Below, piece after piece: positions 43,582 through 51,382 of a stretch of 64,000 bases of DNA. A model generated the notes under the pieces. That model was given only the letters and a program-made list of their open reading frames with translations. It did not search any database and was not told the origin of the DNA. The DNA lies in contig CANNDD010000004.1 in assembly GCA_947503285.1 (NCBI GenBank), positions 124,001 to 188,000 of the forward strand, written 5' to 3'. The position numbers and the translations under genes were made by a program. This DNA comes from an uncultured Croceitalea sp. Its GTDB lineage: Bacteria; Bacteroidota; Bacteroidia; Flavobacteriales; Flavobacteriaceae. The first letter of the stretch is position 1; the number at the start of each line of letters is the position of its first letter.

Positions 43582-45219
43582 CTACCTTGGTAATTCGACT
43601 TTTACTCTATAATTATTTAAAATCGAATTAAATTTATCATTATCATAAACCTTCTTATAAATTTTATCTTCGTTTAAAAACCTTTGAAAATCCTTACTCC
43701 TTAAACCAAAAGAAAAGGCCAATTGTAAATTTTTAAAAAATTCGTTTAAATTATTCTTTTGTAAATAAATTTCCGCCAAAGTCGATGTCGCAATTGGGTT
43801 CTGAGGTTTTAACTCTAGAGCTTTATAGACATACTCGAATGCCTTATCTAAATCACCCTTTAACCTATATGCATTAGAAATTGAATTATACCCAGCCTCA
43901 TGGCCCGGTAATACTTGTAAAAATTTTTGATAATATTCTATGGCATTTTCGAAATCTTTTTGATTAAGGTAAATATTTCCCAGTAGATGAAGAGACGCAT
44001 AATGTCTAGGGTTTTTCCGAACTATATCTAAACAGATTTTTTCTGCCGCCTTTATTCTTTTAAGGTAATAACAAGCTAAAGCTTTTTCAAACTTATAATC
44101 TAAGTTTTCCGGTTTAAGGGCTATGGCAGTTTCAGCATAATTCAAAGCCTCTTTGAAAGAATCTATTTCTTTATAAGCTTGAGAAAGAAGAAATAATGCC
44201 TCAGGAGATTCATTATTCAAAGTTAAGGCTTCTTTCAACTTCTTAATTTTTATTGCATTGTCTCGACTAGCCTTAGATTCTTCTATCAGAGATTCAACTT
44301 CTTTTAAGACTTTGAATTGCTTAATTTCCCGTTTTGTCAACTCATTTTTTGTTAATTCTCCAAATAGTTGCAAATAATCTTCTTCAATAGGAACAACACT
44401 TTTTTGGTTTCTTTTGGTAGAGTAATTTATTTTAAATTTTTCTTCTTCTTCTAACTCTGGGTCTGAGTGGATTACAAAAACTTTTTCAATTAGCTCTTGT
44501 TCTTTATTTATTATTGTCTTAGCCTTGTTTATAAACCTTAATTCTTTGTATCTGTCTTCTGGTCTAGCATAATATGGTATTCTTGTCAAAACAAAATATA
44601 TCTCTGGTAATTTATCTGTTAATTTATTTGTGTCACTTTTCAAACTACTAATAACCCTGGCAATTCCAGAAATATTTTCTTCATTGTTAGCCGCTAAGGT
44701 TACCACAGTATCTGCCAATAAGGTCATTGCTATTCCCGAAATATCGGTTATTCCAGTTCTTGAATCAATTAAAAGAAAATCTGGGTTTAACTCATTTTTT
44801 ATTAACTCCTTAAGATGGAGCAATAATTGAACACCGTGGCTTGAATCTGAATAAAACAAATTTTTCCAATCAACAGAAGCTAACTTTTTCCAATAATCGT
44901 TTGAATTAATATTACCAGCAGGCATTATATTAATTGAACCGTTTAACTTACTATTATATTTAATATCAACGATGTGATTTTCTATTTTCTGAGGTATAAA
45001 ATCATCTTCTTGAAAATCAACTAAGTATTCAACCATACCCTTGTCAACTTGATTTAAATCAAGATAATCTCCAAATTTTAAGTGTAATCCAGGCGCCTCT
45101 AAATCAAAATCAATGAGGCAAACTTTCTTGCCAAAATCAGCAAGTCGCATTGCAATATTTGACAAAGTCAATGACCTTCCAACACCACCTTTATAAGAAT
45201 AGAATGTTATTGTTTTCAT
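43582..45219 (-). CDS. KGGVGR-type ParA/MinD-like ATPase with C-terminal TPRs
   Basis: Starting at the ATG at 45219, 1 bp after the antitoxin stop, the 545-residue protein begins MKTITFYSYKGGVGRSLTLS. The deviant Walker A has Arg where ParA/MinD has Lys-Thr (GVGR instead of GVGK). CLIDFDLEAPGLH and FLLIDSRTGITDISG are the switch and Walker B regions. From ~residue 325 about five TPR units follow (for example HLLGNIYLNQKDFENAIEYY). Families with this KGGVGR ATPase occur in defence-island contexts. It is translated from the same unit as HigBA. Role unknown; ATP-dependent sensing or effector scaffolding is plausible. Confidence 0.85.
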   Translation of the reverse strand: MKTITFYSYKGGVGRSLTLSNIAMRLADFGKKVCLIDFDLEAPGLHLKFGDYLDLNQVDKGMVEYLVDFQEDDFIPQKIENHIVDIKYNSKLNGSINIMPAGNINSNDYWKKLASVDWKNLFYSDSSHGVQLLLHLKELIKNELNPDFLLIDSRTGITDISGIAMTLLADTVVTLAANNEENISGIARVISSLKSDTNKLTDKLPEIYFVLTRIPYYARPEDRYKELRFINKAKTIINKEQELIEKVFVIHSDPELEEEEKFKINYSTKRNQKSVVPIEEDYLQLFGELTKNELTKREIKQFKVLKEVESLIEESKASRDNAIKIKKLKEALTLNNESPEALFLLSQAYKEIDSFKEALNYAETAIALKPENLDYKFEKALACYYLKRIKAAEKICLDIVRKNPRHYASLHLLGNIYLNQKDFENAIEYYQKFLQVLPGHEAGYNSISNAYRLKGDLDKAFEYVYKALELKPQNPIATSTLAEIYLQKNNLNEFFKNLQLAFSFGLRSKDFQRFLNEDKIYKKVYDNDKFNSILNNYRVKVELPR

Positions 45220-45220
45220 A

Positions 45221-45727
45221 TCAAGCACACATTTCAAAAATTGAACCTCTTTGTCTTACTCTTCTTTGTATCTCAAAAGGGTTAACACCTCTGGAACTTA
45301 AAAATTTAAAAGGTTTTGGCTGCTTTGCTTCTACTGAAACGGCAGTCTCATCCTTCATCAACTTATATTCAGTATTAAGTATTTCTTGGTCTATTTTAAG
45401 TAGCTGTGAAAACTCACGAATCATGTTTTTAGACAAGCCTCGTTTTTTATTAAGAACCATAGAAACAACACCTTTAGAACCAATCAAAGGCGTTAAATCC
45501 TTTTGAGTGATTTCTAAATATTTCATCTTTAATTTAATAATTTCAATAGGGTCACCTTTTGCAATTGGATAGTTTTCTTGCTCATATAAATCCACAAGTT
45601 TTTCTAAAAGCTCAAACTCGTCGATTAGCTCTTGTTTTTTTTCAAAATCAGGATTATCCCCTAATTTTTCCATTAAGGCTATCGCGTTCTTGTACTCTTC
45701 TTCCGTTTTTATTACTTTAATCTTCAT
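45221..45727 (-). CDS. higA: HigA-like antitoxin with C-terminal extension
   Basis: Starting at the ATG at 45727 (MKIKVIKTEEEYKNAIALM, the standard Bacteroidota HigA opening) the protein has 168 residues; a TTG 18 bp upstream is the alternative. A central Xre-type HTH (EITQKDLTPLIGSKGVVSMVLN) is followed by an additional ~50-residue tail (KPFKFLSSRGVNPFEIQRRV), longer than the usual antitoxin. It lies between the toxin and ATPase genes with 14- and 1-bp gaps. It should neutralise HigB and repress the operon through the palindrome at 46138. Confidence 0.85.
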   Translation of the reverse strand: MKIKVIKTEEEYKNAIALMEKLGDNPDFEKKQELIDEFELLEKLVDLYEQENYPIAKGDPIEIIKLKMKYLEITQKDLTPLIGSKGVVSMVLNKKRGLSKNMIREFSQLLKIDQEILNTEYKLMKDETAVSVEAKQPKPFKFLSSRGVNPFEIQRRVRQRGSIFEMCA

Positions 45728-45741
45728 CTGGTTGCGATTTT

Positions 45742-46104
45742 TCAATTAAACATATCCACATCATACTGCTCATTCTTTTTGCAAAGTGCTGTGTATTCTT
45801 TATGCGTACCTATCCATTTTAAATAAAGTCTAGATTTTTTTAAACTTGGATGAAACTGATATTTAAAAATTAGTCTTAAATGGTTTCCTTTCAAATCAAA
45901 AACGACTCGATTACTTGATTCTGATTTTTTGTCTTTTTTTCCCAGTAAATCGACCGCTTTAGCCCCAAACTCAATAACCATGTCCTGTGGTTTCTCCCAT
46001 GTACAAAATCTAACTAGAGTGACCCACGTTTCTATAGCCACTTGATACTGAGGATTCTTCTCCCCAAAATCTTTTAAGTGTTTTATAGTTATGATGTGAA
46101 TCAT
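45742..46104 (-). CDS. higB: HigB-family mRNA interferase toxin
   Basis: 120 residues of the HigB/RelE superfamily: MIHIITIKHLKDFGEKNPQY, SSNRVVFDLKGNHLRLIFKY and LYLKWIGTHKEYTALCKK, which are characteristic strands of the Bacteroidota HigB group. Toxins of this family cut mRNA on the ribosome. First gene of the operon, in the reversed toxin-first order normal for higBA. A -7 element and an operator lie upstream. Confidence 0.92.
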   Translation of the reverse strand: MIHIITIKHLKDFGEKNPQYQVAIETWVTLVRFCTWEKPQDMVIEFGAKAVDLLGKKDKKSESSNRVVFDLKGNHLRLIFKYQFHPSLKKSRLYLKWIGTHKEYTALCKKNEQYDVDMFN

Positions 46105-46122
46105 TTCTGTTCTAATTTACAT

Positions 46123-46154
46123 CAAAAGTAATTAAAAGTTCTCATTTTGAGAAC
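46123..46154 (-). promoter_or_regulatory. higBA promoter and operator palindrome
   Basis: On the minus strand TACTTTTG (46130-46123) fits the Bacteroidota -7 consensus TAnnTTTG, 18 bp before the higB start. Just upstream lies the perfect palindrome GTTCTCA (46138-46144) - TTT - TGAGAAC (46148-46154), placed as an operator for the HigA HTH would be. Confidence 0.7.
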
Positions 46155-46220
46155 CTTTATTATATATTTAACTTAGCCTTTTTGTTTTTATTGCTTTTTT
46201 GAAAACTTTATAACAAGAGA

Positions 46221-46379
46221 CATTTCACACACATTACACTCCCCTCCTACCGTCGGCTCGTATAATAAGTGTTCCATTACCTTTTGAGAAGAAAATTTTT
46301 AGAAAGAAAAAAATCAATGAAGAGGGTAACAACTTTCGCTTTTAACCAAAGCTCAAGTTACATAACGCGGAACATTATG
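46221..46379. repeat. Repeat R3, copy A
   Basis: Direct repeat of 50844-51010, with a third partial copy at 53765-53824. It lies ~115 bp upstream of the higB start, i.e. on the 5' side of the cargo. Shared words include CTCCCCTCCTA, ATAATAAGT, TTCCATTACCTTTT, TTTCGCTTTTAACCAAAGC and the terminal TTACATAACGCGGAACATTAT. A plus-strand frame crosses it but looks like non-coding repeat. Confidence 0.88.
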
Positions 46380-46707
46380 ATACAGATTCGTCTAATGTGT
46401 AAAACGGCGCATGCTTGCATTTTACATAATTGCAGATATGACCTTCGCGTCAGCGAATCATATCGTCAGCCATTATGTAAAAGCCGTTTTACTGGAATGG
46501 TACTTGACGGCTGTAGGTCATAATTCTATTATATAAAATATCCCTCGCGTTTGTAGCTTTTATTCGAATTACCAACAGGGTCATCAACCTGTTTAATTTA
46601 CGCTACGAGAAAATTTTTCACACAAGAGAAAATTTATTCTGAACTTCGAAATTCGTCAATCCTGACGACAAACCTTTCGTCTGTACTCATAATTAGTCGT
46701 TATGTAA
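46358..46707. repeat. Large imperfect palindrome joining R3 to R1, block B
   Basis: TTACATAACG (46358-46367) is perfectly inverted at 46698-46707. Inside, at 46401-46490, AAAACGGC/GCCGTTTT encloses TTTTACATAAT (46420-46430)/ATTATGTAAAA (46472-46482), GATATGA/TCATATC and TTCGC/GCGAA around the loop GTCA: four nested perfect stems. No coding frame explains this. Confidence 0.85.
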
Positions 46708-46942
46708 AATTGCCGCTCGGCCAACAGCTTATTGCTTTCATAAAATAAAAATGCTTAGGCATTTTATTTTATACGCAATTCCCAGCCGCTTGGCCAGCGC
46801 CAAAAAAAGCAAAACCTTTTAGATTCTTTTGTAATATGCGATTTATGAGAAATTCTCCGCCAGTAAATTTTTCATAGAATTCTCGTCAACTTGCCGCAAC
46901 AGCTAAAAATTACTCTGCGAGATAATTTCTTAGCCCTTGCTA
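46517..46942. repeat. Repeat R1, copy B
   Basis: Counterpart of 42845-43267. The hairpin at 46731-46779 keeps all stems of copy A (ATAAAAT...ATTTTAT around AATGC/GCATT) while the loop differs (TTAG versus TCTG). It is followed by the gene at 47005-47439, whereas copy A runs almost directly into R2. Confidence 0.9.
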
Positions 46943-47004
46943 CCTTCCTCGTCCATAGAAAACTTTTTTAAATTTCTATTTGACATAATGTTGAGATATG
47001 CCAG

Positions 47005-47439
47005 TCATTTGAAATTCTCTATTTGATTGTAGATTATATATTCGCCTAACTTCTCCATACCTTTTGAAAAGACCTTTATTTCATAATTTGATAGATAGGT
47101 ATGCATACCAACGTTATTCTCGAAAAAGACGAAATCATCTGGTTTTGCTAGGGTTTTCGAAGGTATCAGGAATATTAGAGGCTCTTTCTCAGGGATAAAG
47201 CCCAATAATGCTACCCAAAGGTTTTCTTTAGGCTCGCCCAACTTTTCTTTGGGAACTTTTGAGCTTTGTTGGGTAATCAAATCCATTGGTTGTAAAAAGA
47301 TTTCTGATTGCTTTCCGTTTTCACTTTTTATAATAAAATCAACGCTTTCCCTGCCATTTTCTTTTCGTACGATTTTAAGGCCTGCATTGGTCATTTCCAA
47401 CTTTAAAAAACTTTCTGCTTGGCTTTGAAATTCTTCCAT
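47005..47439 (-). CDS. Hypothetical protein, possible PD-(D/E)xK-like fold, between R1 and R2
   Basis: 144 residues, cytoplasmic. The segment ESVDFIIKSENGKQSEIFLQ resembles the D-x(n)-E-x-(K/Q) core of restriction-like nuclease folds, and ENLWVALLGFIPEKEPLIFL resembles the second half of small proteins of that type. The match is only by eye; a non-catalytic relative is equally possible. It is a one-gene insertion between repeats R1 and R2, which adjoin each other in copy A. Confidence 0.5.
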   Translation of the reverse strand: MEEFQSQAESFLKLEMTNAGLKIVRKENGRESVDFIIKSENGKQSEIFLQPMDLITQQSSKVPKEKLGEPKENLWVALLGFIPEKEPLIFLIPSKTLAKPDDFVFFENNVGMHTYLSNYEIKVFSKGMEKLGEYIIYNQIENFK

Positions 47440-47453
47440 TCAATAAAGTTACT

Positions 47454-47672
47454 CTTTCTTTTTCCTTGATGAAAAAGAAACAAAAAATCAAGGCTTACAG
47501 ATAATTTTGGAAACAATGTACGGCTCAGTCGCTATATTTTAGGATCCATTGTAACTCTTAAGACTGTTCTAAGACCAAAGAAACATTTGAATTATCAAGA
47601 AAAATGGTAACCAGCCCCCTAAAATATGGCCGCTCCCCTCGCCTATTGTTTTGCCAAAATTCTCTTAGGCCA
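47454..47672. repeat. Repeat R2, copy B (structured)
   Basis: Counterpart of 43361-43578, ending 6 bp before the stop of the restriction enzyme gene. Its left hairpin is TTTCTTTTTC/GAAAAAGAAA; the second stem is ATATTTTAGG (47534-47543) with CCTAAAATAT (47618-47627). Confidence 0.9.
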
Positions 47673-47678
47673 GATTCA

Positions 47679-49646
47679 TTATTCAGCGGTTAACTTTTTT
47701 ATCAACTCTAAGGTATCACCTTCGTTCGAATTACTTTTCATGTACTCTTCATATTGGTTGTAGCTATCTTTTATTAGTTCTTGATAAGTAACCAATCTCG
47801 TATTTGCAGTCGCCATCATTTGAATTTGACTTTCCTTTGTTCTTGGGTCTTCCCAACCTTTCAAAACTTTACCAACTATACAGACACATTCAATAACAGG
47901 GTTATTCTCACCAGCTTCTTCTAATAATTTTCTCAGACCAGATTTATATTTATCAACTTGTTTTTGTAAAGCATATACATCGGTACTGACACTTGCTCTT
48001 TTGAGTTCAATGATAATATGTTTTCCAGAAGCTTTTTTATATTTAATATCTACGCGTCCTTTTTCTTCTTCTGGCGTTAGACTTGCATCAATATTATCAA
48101 ATTCTGAACTTATTTGCTTCTCCATGTAAGGATGTTCAGTCGCTCTATCCCATGAAGGATCAAGAAGCCATAGATGATTGAACAAAAACTCTTGAAGAAT
48201 TTTTTCTAAAGCATCATTATCATGTACGTGTTCTTGAAATTTTTCTAAAACCTCTATTCTCTGCTTAGTTATTTGGTAGTATAAAGAAGCTTCAATATCA
48301 TCAAAATTTTTAAAAACTGTTACGAAATCAGCTATATTATCAATGGATACATTCTCAAGAGTGTCTAATGCATCCTTATAACGCAAACTCTCAAATGCGA
48401 TAACAGCATGCGAAAACAGGGTACTTCTATGATTGTCATCAACGGTAATTTGATTTATTTTTGAAAATAAAGCTTTAGCCTTTTTTTTAGAATCAGAGCC
48501 AAGTTTTTTGTACCAATTTTCTATATGTTCGTTTTTTAAGGCTTCATTTTCAGCTTCATCACTTTTGAAGATAATTCTCTCTTTCTCAATATGTTTTAGT
48601 TCTGATTTTATAAATGATTTCAAATCGACATACCTGCTATCATCCTCTATTAATCCTTGCCTACTTGAAGTTGCTATATCTGGCAGCTTATTATCATCAA
48701 GGAAATCTGCTCTAATTTCACCGAATATGTATTTAATATATAAACTCCCCTCCCGATATTCATCTAGTATATTTTCCTGTGAAACTTTTCCTCTCATTAA
48801 GATTGGAATTTTATTCAAATTATCGTACTCGTCTTGAAGTTGGTTTGATTCTTTAACCAACCCAATCCATCCTGATATTTTGGAGTCTTCATTTATTAGA
48901 TTATCTCTTTTTTCCGATTTTTCTACATTTTTTGCTAGAGTCAAATATTCTTTTGATTCTTCGCCATAATACCATAAATATTGAATTTTGTGAAAGTAAT
49001 CCCGGTCTTCAACTTTAATATCTTTTCCATCAATTTTTACTAAAAAGTTATTCTTAGCTCCAATTATGCTAAAACGTCTTGAAAGTCTCTTTTTTAAATG
49101 CCTAGACGTTTGACTAATATTTTTTTTAAGCTCATTTAGAACTATTTTAGTCCCATTTGATACGTGAAATCCCTCGCAAGACAAATCTTCTGGAAAATAT
49201 GGACTCTTACTTTTAGAATCAATTTGGGTTTTTATTTTAGATGAATCCAATAGTAGACCGTTACGATCGCCTTCTGTTGTCGCGCTGTAAACGGATATTT
49301 TATTTGCTATTGAAAATAGAGATAGTTTCCCTATTCCTTTGCGTCCCATAACAGGTCTACTATGTTTTGGAGTTATAACCTCATTATTTTCTCTTTTTCG
49401 ATATCCAACTGTTAAAAATTTCTTGTTGATATCAGATAATGACATCCCATGTCCATCATCAGTTATAATAATCTCATCATTTTCAACATCTATTTCGATA
49501 TTTACTTTTTCGGCATCGGCATCCCATGCATTTGCGACAACTTCTGAAATTACGGAGGGAATATTGCTATATAAATTAATACCCAAATGATTTAAAACAT
49601 TCAGGTCAATAGTCATTTCATATTTAGCGCTACTTCTGTCGCCCAT
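47679..49646 (-). CDS. GHKL-ATPase restriction endonuclease, BbrUII/HgiDII-like
   Basis: 655 residues. The N-terminal GHKL ATP-binding domain has SEVVANAWDADAEKVNIEID (N box), IITDDGHGMSLSDI (G1) and GRKGIGKLSLFSIA (G2). After a long middle region, a C-terminal nuclease core of PD-(D/E)xK type reads GRVDIKY...HIIIELKRA (D533, E547, K549). This combination is that of HgiDII-type type II restriction enzymes. The cognate methyltransferase gene is 33 bp upstream. HgiDII recognises GTCGAC, but the specificity of this enzyme is not shown by sequence alone. Confidence 0.85.
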   Translation of the reverse strand: MGDRSSAKYEMTIDLNVLNHLGINLYSNIPSVISEVVANAWDADAEKVNIEIDVENDEIIITDDGHGMSLSDINKKFLTVGYRKRENNEVITPKHSRPVMGRKGIGKLSLFSIANKISVYSATTEGDRNGLLLDSSKIKTQIDSKSKSPYFPEDLSCEGFHVSNGTKIVLNELKKNISQTSRHLKKRLSRRFSIIGAKNNFLVKIDGKDIKVEDRDYFHKIQYLWYYGEESKEYLTLAKNVEKSEKRDNLINEDSKISGWIGLVKESNQLQDEYDNLNKIPILMRGKVSQENILDEYREGSLYIKYIFGEIRADFLDDNKLPDIATSSRQGLIEDDSRYVDLKSFIKSELKHIEKERIIFKSDEAENEALKNEHIENWYKKLGSDSKKKAKALFSKINQITVDDNHRSTLFSHAVIAFESLRYKDALDTLENVSIDNIADFVTVFKNFDDIEASLYYQITKQRIEVLEKFQEHVHDNDALEKILQEFLFNHLWLLDPSWDRATEHPYMEKQISSEFDNIDASLTPEEEKGRVDIKYKKASGKHIIIELKRASVSTDVYALQKQVDKYKSGLRKLLEEAGENNPVIECVCIVGKVLKGWEDPRTKESQIQMMATANTRLVTYQELIKDSYNQYEEYMKSNSNEGDTLELIKKLTAE

Positions 49647-49679
49647 AAAATTATCTTCTAAGTAATTTTTGAAATTGAA

Positions 49680-50744
49680 TCACACACTTGACGGAGTCAA
49701 ATGATTTTTAATTATTGCCTGACCAATTCTTTTCGCGTATTCTGGTGGTACCGCGTTTCCAATTAATCTTGCCATACTTTCCATACTGTTCCCAACAAAC
49801 TTATAGGATTTAGGGAATGATTGTAATGTAGCACCTTCTCGTATTGATAATGCTCTATTTTCCACTGGATGAACAAAGCGTCCATTTGAAACACTGAAAA
49901 ACTTTGTAGTAATTGTTGGAGACGGTTTATCCCACCATAGCCTTCCAAAAGTATCTTTGAAAGATGAATCTCTTCCAACAAAACAATTTAATTGAAGCTC
50001 AGGGTCATTTGCAAAACTGAGGCGATTACCTCCATTTTTCTTGACTTTTTTTAGACGGCGTAAAGTTAACTCACTAATATTAGACACTGAGTGATTAAAA
50101 TTTGTTCTGTCTTTGTGACCCGCGCTTATCTTAGGAAAACCATTTACTTCACCAATAACATCTCGCACATTTAGCTTCTTACCCCCTTTAACTGGTTCTA
50201 ATTCTTTATTCGTAACTCTATTAGCTATTAGGGTAAATCTTTTTCTATTTTGAGGAACTCCGTATTCGGAGGTATTATGTACTTTAAAGTGAACGGTATA
50301 TTTATTTTTTTCTAACCAATTTATGAACGCTTCTAATCCGCTTTCTCCTTTTTTACGAAGCACTCCCGGAACATTTTCAACAACAACATAGCCTGGGTTA
50401 AAATACCTTACGAATCTTTCAAATTCAACTAATAAATTTTTTGATTCTTTGGACTTTTTCTTATCAGTATTTATTATACTCCAAAACTGGCAAGGACTGC
50501 ATCCGATTAGAAGTAAATTGTCATCATTTCGCTTAAGGCTAAGCCGTGATTGAAGGTCTTTCTCTTTTAAATCAAAAACATTTGCTTTTATAAATTCAGC
50601 TCCTTTTATGTTTGTTTTATAGGTTTCTCGACAGTTTTCCTCGTAATCAATACCTGCTAAAACTTTAATTCCAGCCTTTTGCATTCCATAACTCATTCCT
50701 CCGCCGCCACAAAAGAAATCAACAGCTTCTATTTTTTCAGTCAT
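49680..50744 (-). CDS. DNA (cytosine-5) methyltransferase of the restriction-modification pair
   Basis: Starting at the ATG at 50744 (MTEKIEAVDFFCGGGGMSYG) gives 354 residues; an upstream start at 50765 is possible. C5-methyltransferase motifs are in order: I (DFFCGGGG), IV with catalytic Cys85 (GCSPCQFWS), VI (VVENVPGVL), VIII (QNRKRFTLIA), target-recognition region (~190-290), IX and X (REGATLQSFP, IGNAVPPEYAKRIG). It protects host DNA from the adjacent GHKL restriction enzyme. The likely -7 element TAATTTTG lies at 50770-50763. Confidence 0.93.
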   Translation of the reverse strand: MTEKIEAVDFFCGGGGMSYGMQKAGIKVLAGIDYEENCRETYKTNIKGAEFIKANVFDLKEKDLQSRLSLKRNDDNLLLIGCSPCQFWSIINTDKKKSKESKNLLVEFERFVRYFNPGYVVVENVPGVLRKKGESGLEAFINWLEKNKYTVHFKVHNTSEYGVPQNRKRFTLIANRVTNKELEPVKGGKKLNVRDVIGEVNGFPKISAGHKDRTNFNHSVSNISELTLRRLKKVKKNGGNRLSFANDPELQLNCFVGRDSSFKDTFGRLWWDKPSPTITTKFFSVSNGRFVHPVENRALSIREGATLQSFPKSYKFVGNSMESMARLIGNAVPPEYAKRIGQAIIKNHLTPSSV

Positions 50745-50843
50745 AAAAAAGCACACTTTTAACAAAATTACGAAAATTAATTTTTGATTTTAGTTTTATT
50801 TTGTAAGTGAATTTCTACGTTTAAAAACATGGAAATTTGAGCT

Positions 50844-51010
50844 AAGAGAAGCCATTCCACACACATTAAACTCCCCTCCTATCGTCGGGTCGCATAATAA
50901 GTATTCCATTACCTTTTAGAAGAAAGTTTTTAGAAAGAAAAAAATAAAAGAAGATTTGTAAATACTTTCGCTTTTAACCAAAGCTCAAGTTACATAACGC
51001 GGAACATTAT
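50844..51010. repeat. Repeat R3, copy B
   Basis: Counterpart of 46221-46379, ~100 bp upstream of the methyltransferase start, so again on the 5' side of the cargo. It ends in the same TTACATAACGCGGAACATTAT, which here begins a compact hairpin. Confidence 0.9.
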
Positions 51011-51043
51011 AGAACAAAAATGTTCCATAATCCGACGTTATAA
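50990..51043. repeat. Compact attC-like hairpin between cargo modules
   Basis: ATAACG (50994-50999)/CGTTAT (51036-51041), then CGGA/TCCG, a 3-nt one-sided bulge ACA, TTAT/ATAA, an A-C mismatch and GAACA/TGTTC around AAAA. Inverted outer boxes, an asymmetric bulge and conserved ends recall integron attC sites, but the outer boxes do not match GTTRRRY exactly and there is no wide central spacer. Confidence 0.6.
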
Positions 51044-51076
51044 AAAATTGTGATAAGTTATATACCTAATAGCTGT

Positions 51077-51382
51077 CTATTCCCAACCTTTATGGAGGTT
51101 CCAATCATAGTCCATGCGGTGACTTAAAACCCTAAGAATAAAAATTCCGCTCGAAGTTTGCAGATAGAATATCGTGTGCACTTTATAAGAGAATCTTTTT
51201 AAATCTTCAATAAATTCTGAGGCATCTCGGCCTAAATTCCCATTTTCAGCAAGTATTTCAAATGCTTCATGCATATCATAAAAATACTTTTGTGCTTGAG
51301 TAAGTCCGAATTTGTATATGCCAAACTCGTACATTTCGGCCAAATCAATCTCAGCTTTAATGGATAACTTATAAACGCCCAT
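51077..51382 (-). CDS. parE: ParE/RelE-superfamily toxin
   Basis: From the ATG at 51382 the protein has 101 residues: MGVYKLSIKAEIDLAEMYEF, QAQKYFYDMHEAFEILAENG, RFSYKVHTIFYLQ, IFILRVLSHRMDYD, the classic ParE pattern with VLSHRMD at the end. ParE toxins inhibit DNA gyrase. It overlaps the antitoxin gene by 14 bp. Expressed after the antitoxin, the usual parDE order. Confidence 0.92.
   Translation of the reverse strand: MGVYKLSIKAEIDLAEMYEFGIYKFGLTQAQKYFYDMHEAFEILAENGNLGRDASEFIEDLKRFSYKVHTIFYLQTSSGIFILRVLSHRMDYDWNLHKGWE

Noticed and set aside
46269-46523. 84-residue plus-strand frame across the R3/R1 junction
   Set aside because: It runs through non-coding palindromes, has no family resemblance, and the corresponding frame is not kept in the other R3 copy.
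42720-47000. CRISPR array suggested by repeated blocks
   Set aside because: Repeats are hundreds of bases long, few, and unequally spaced; there are no short regular repeats with unique spacers and no cas genes.
50990-51043. True integron attC site
   Set aside because: The outer boxes do not fit GTTRRRY/RYYYAAC and no wide unpaired central spacer is present; kept only as attC-like.
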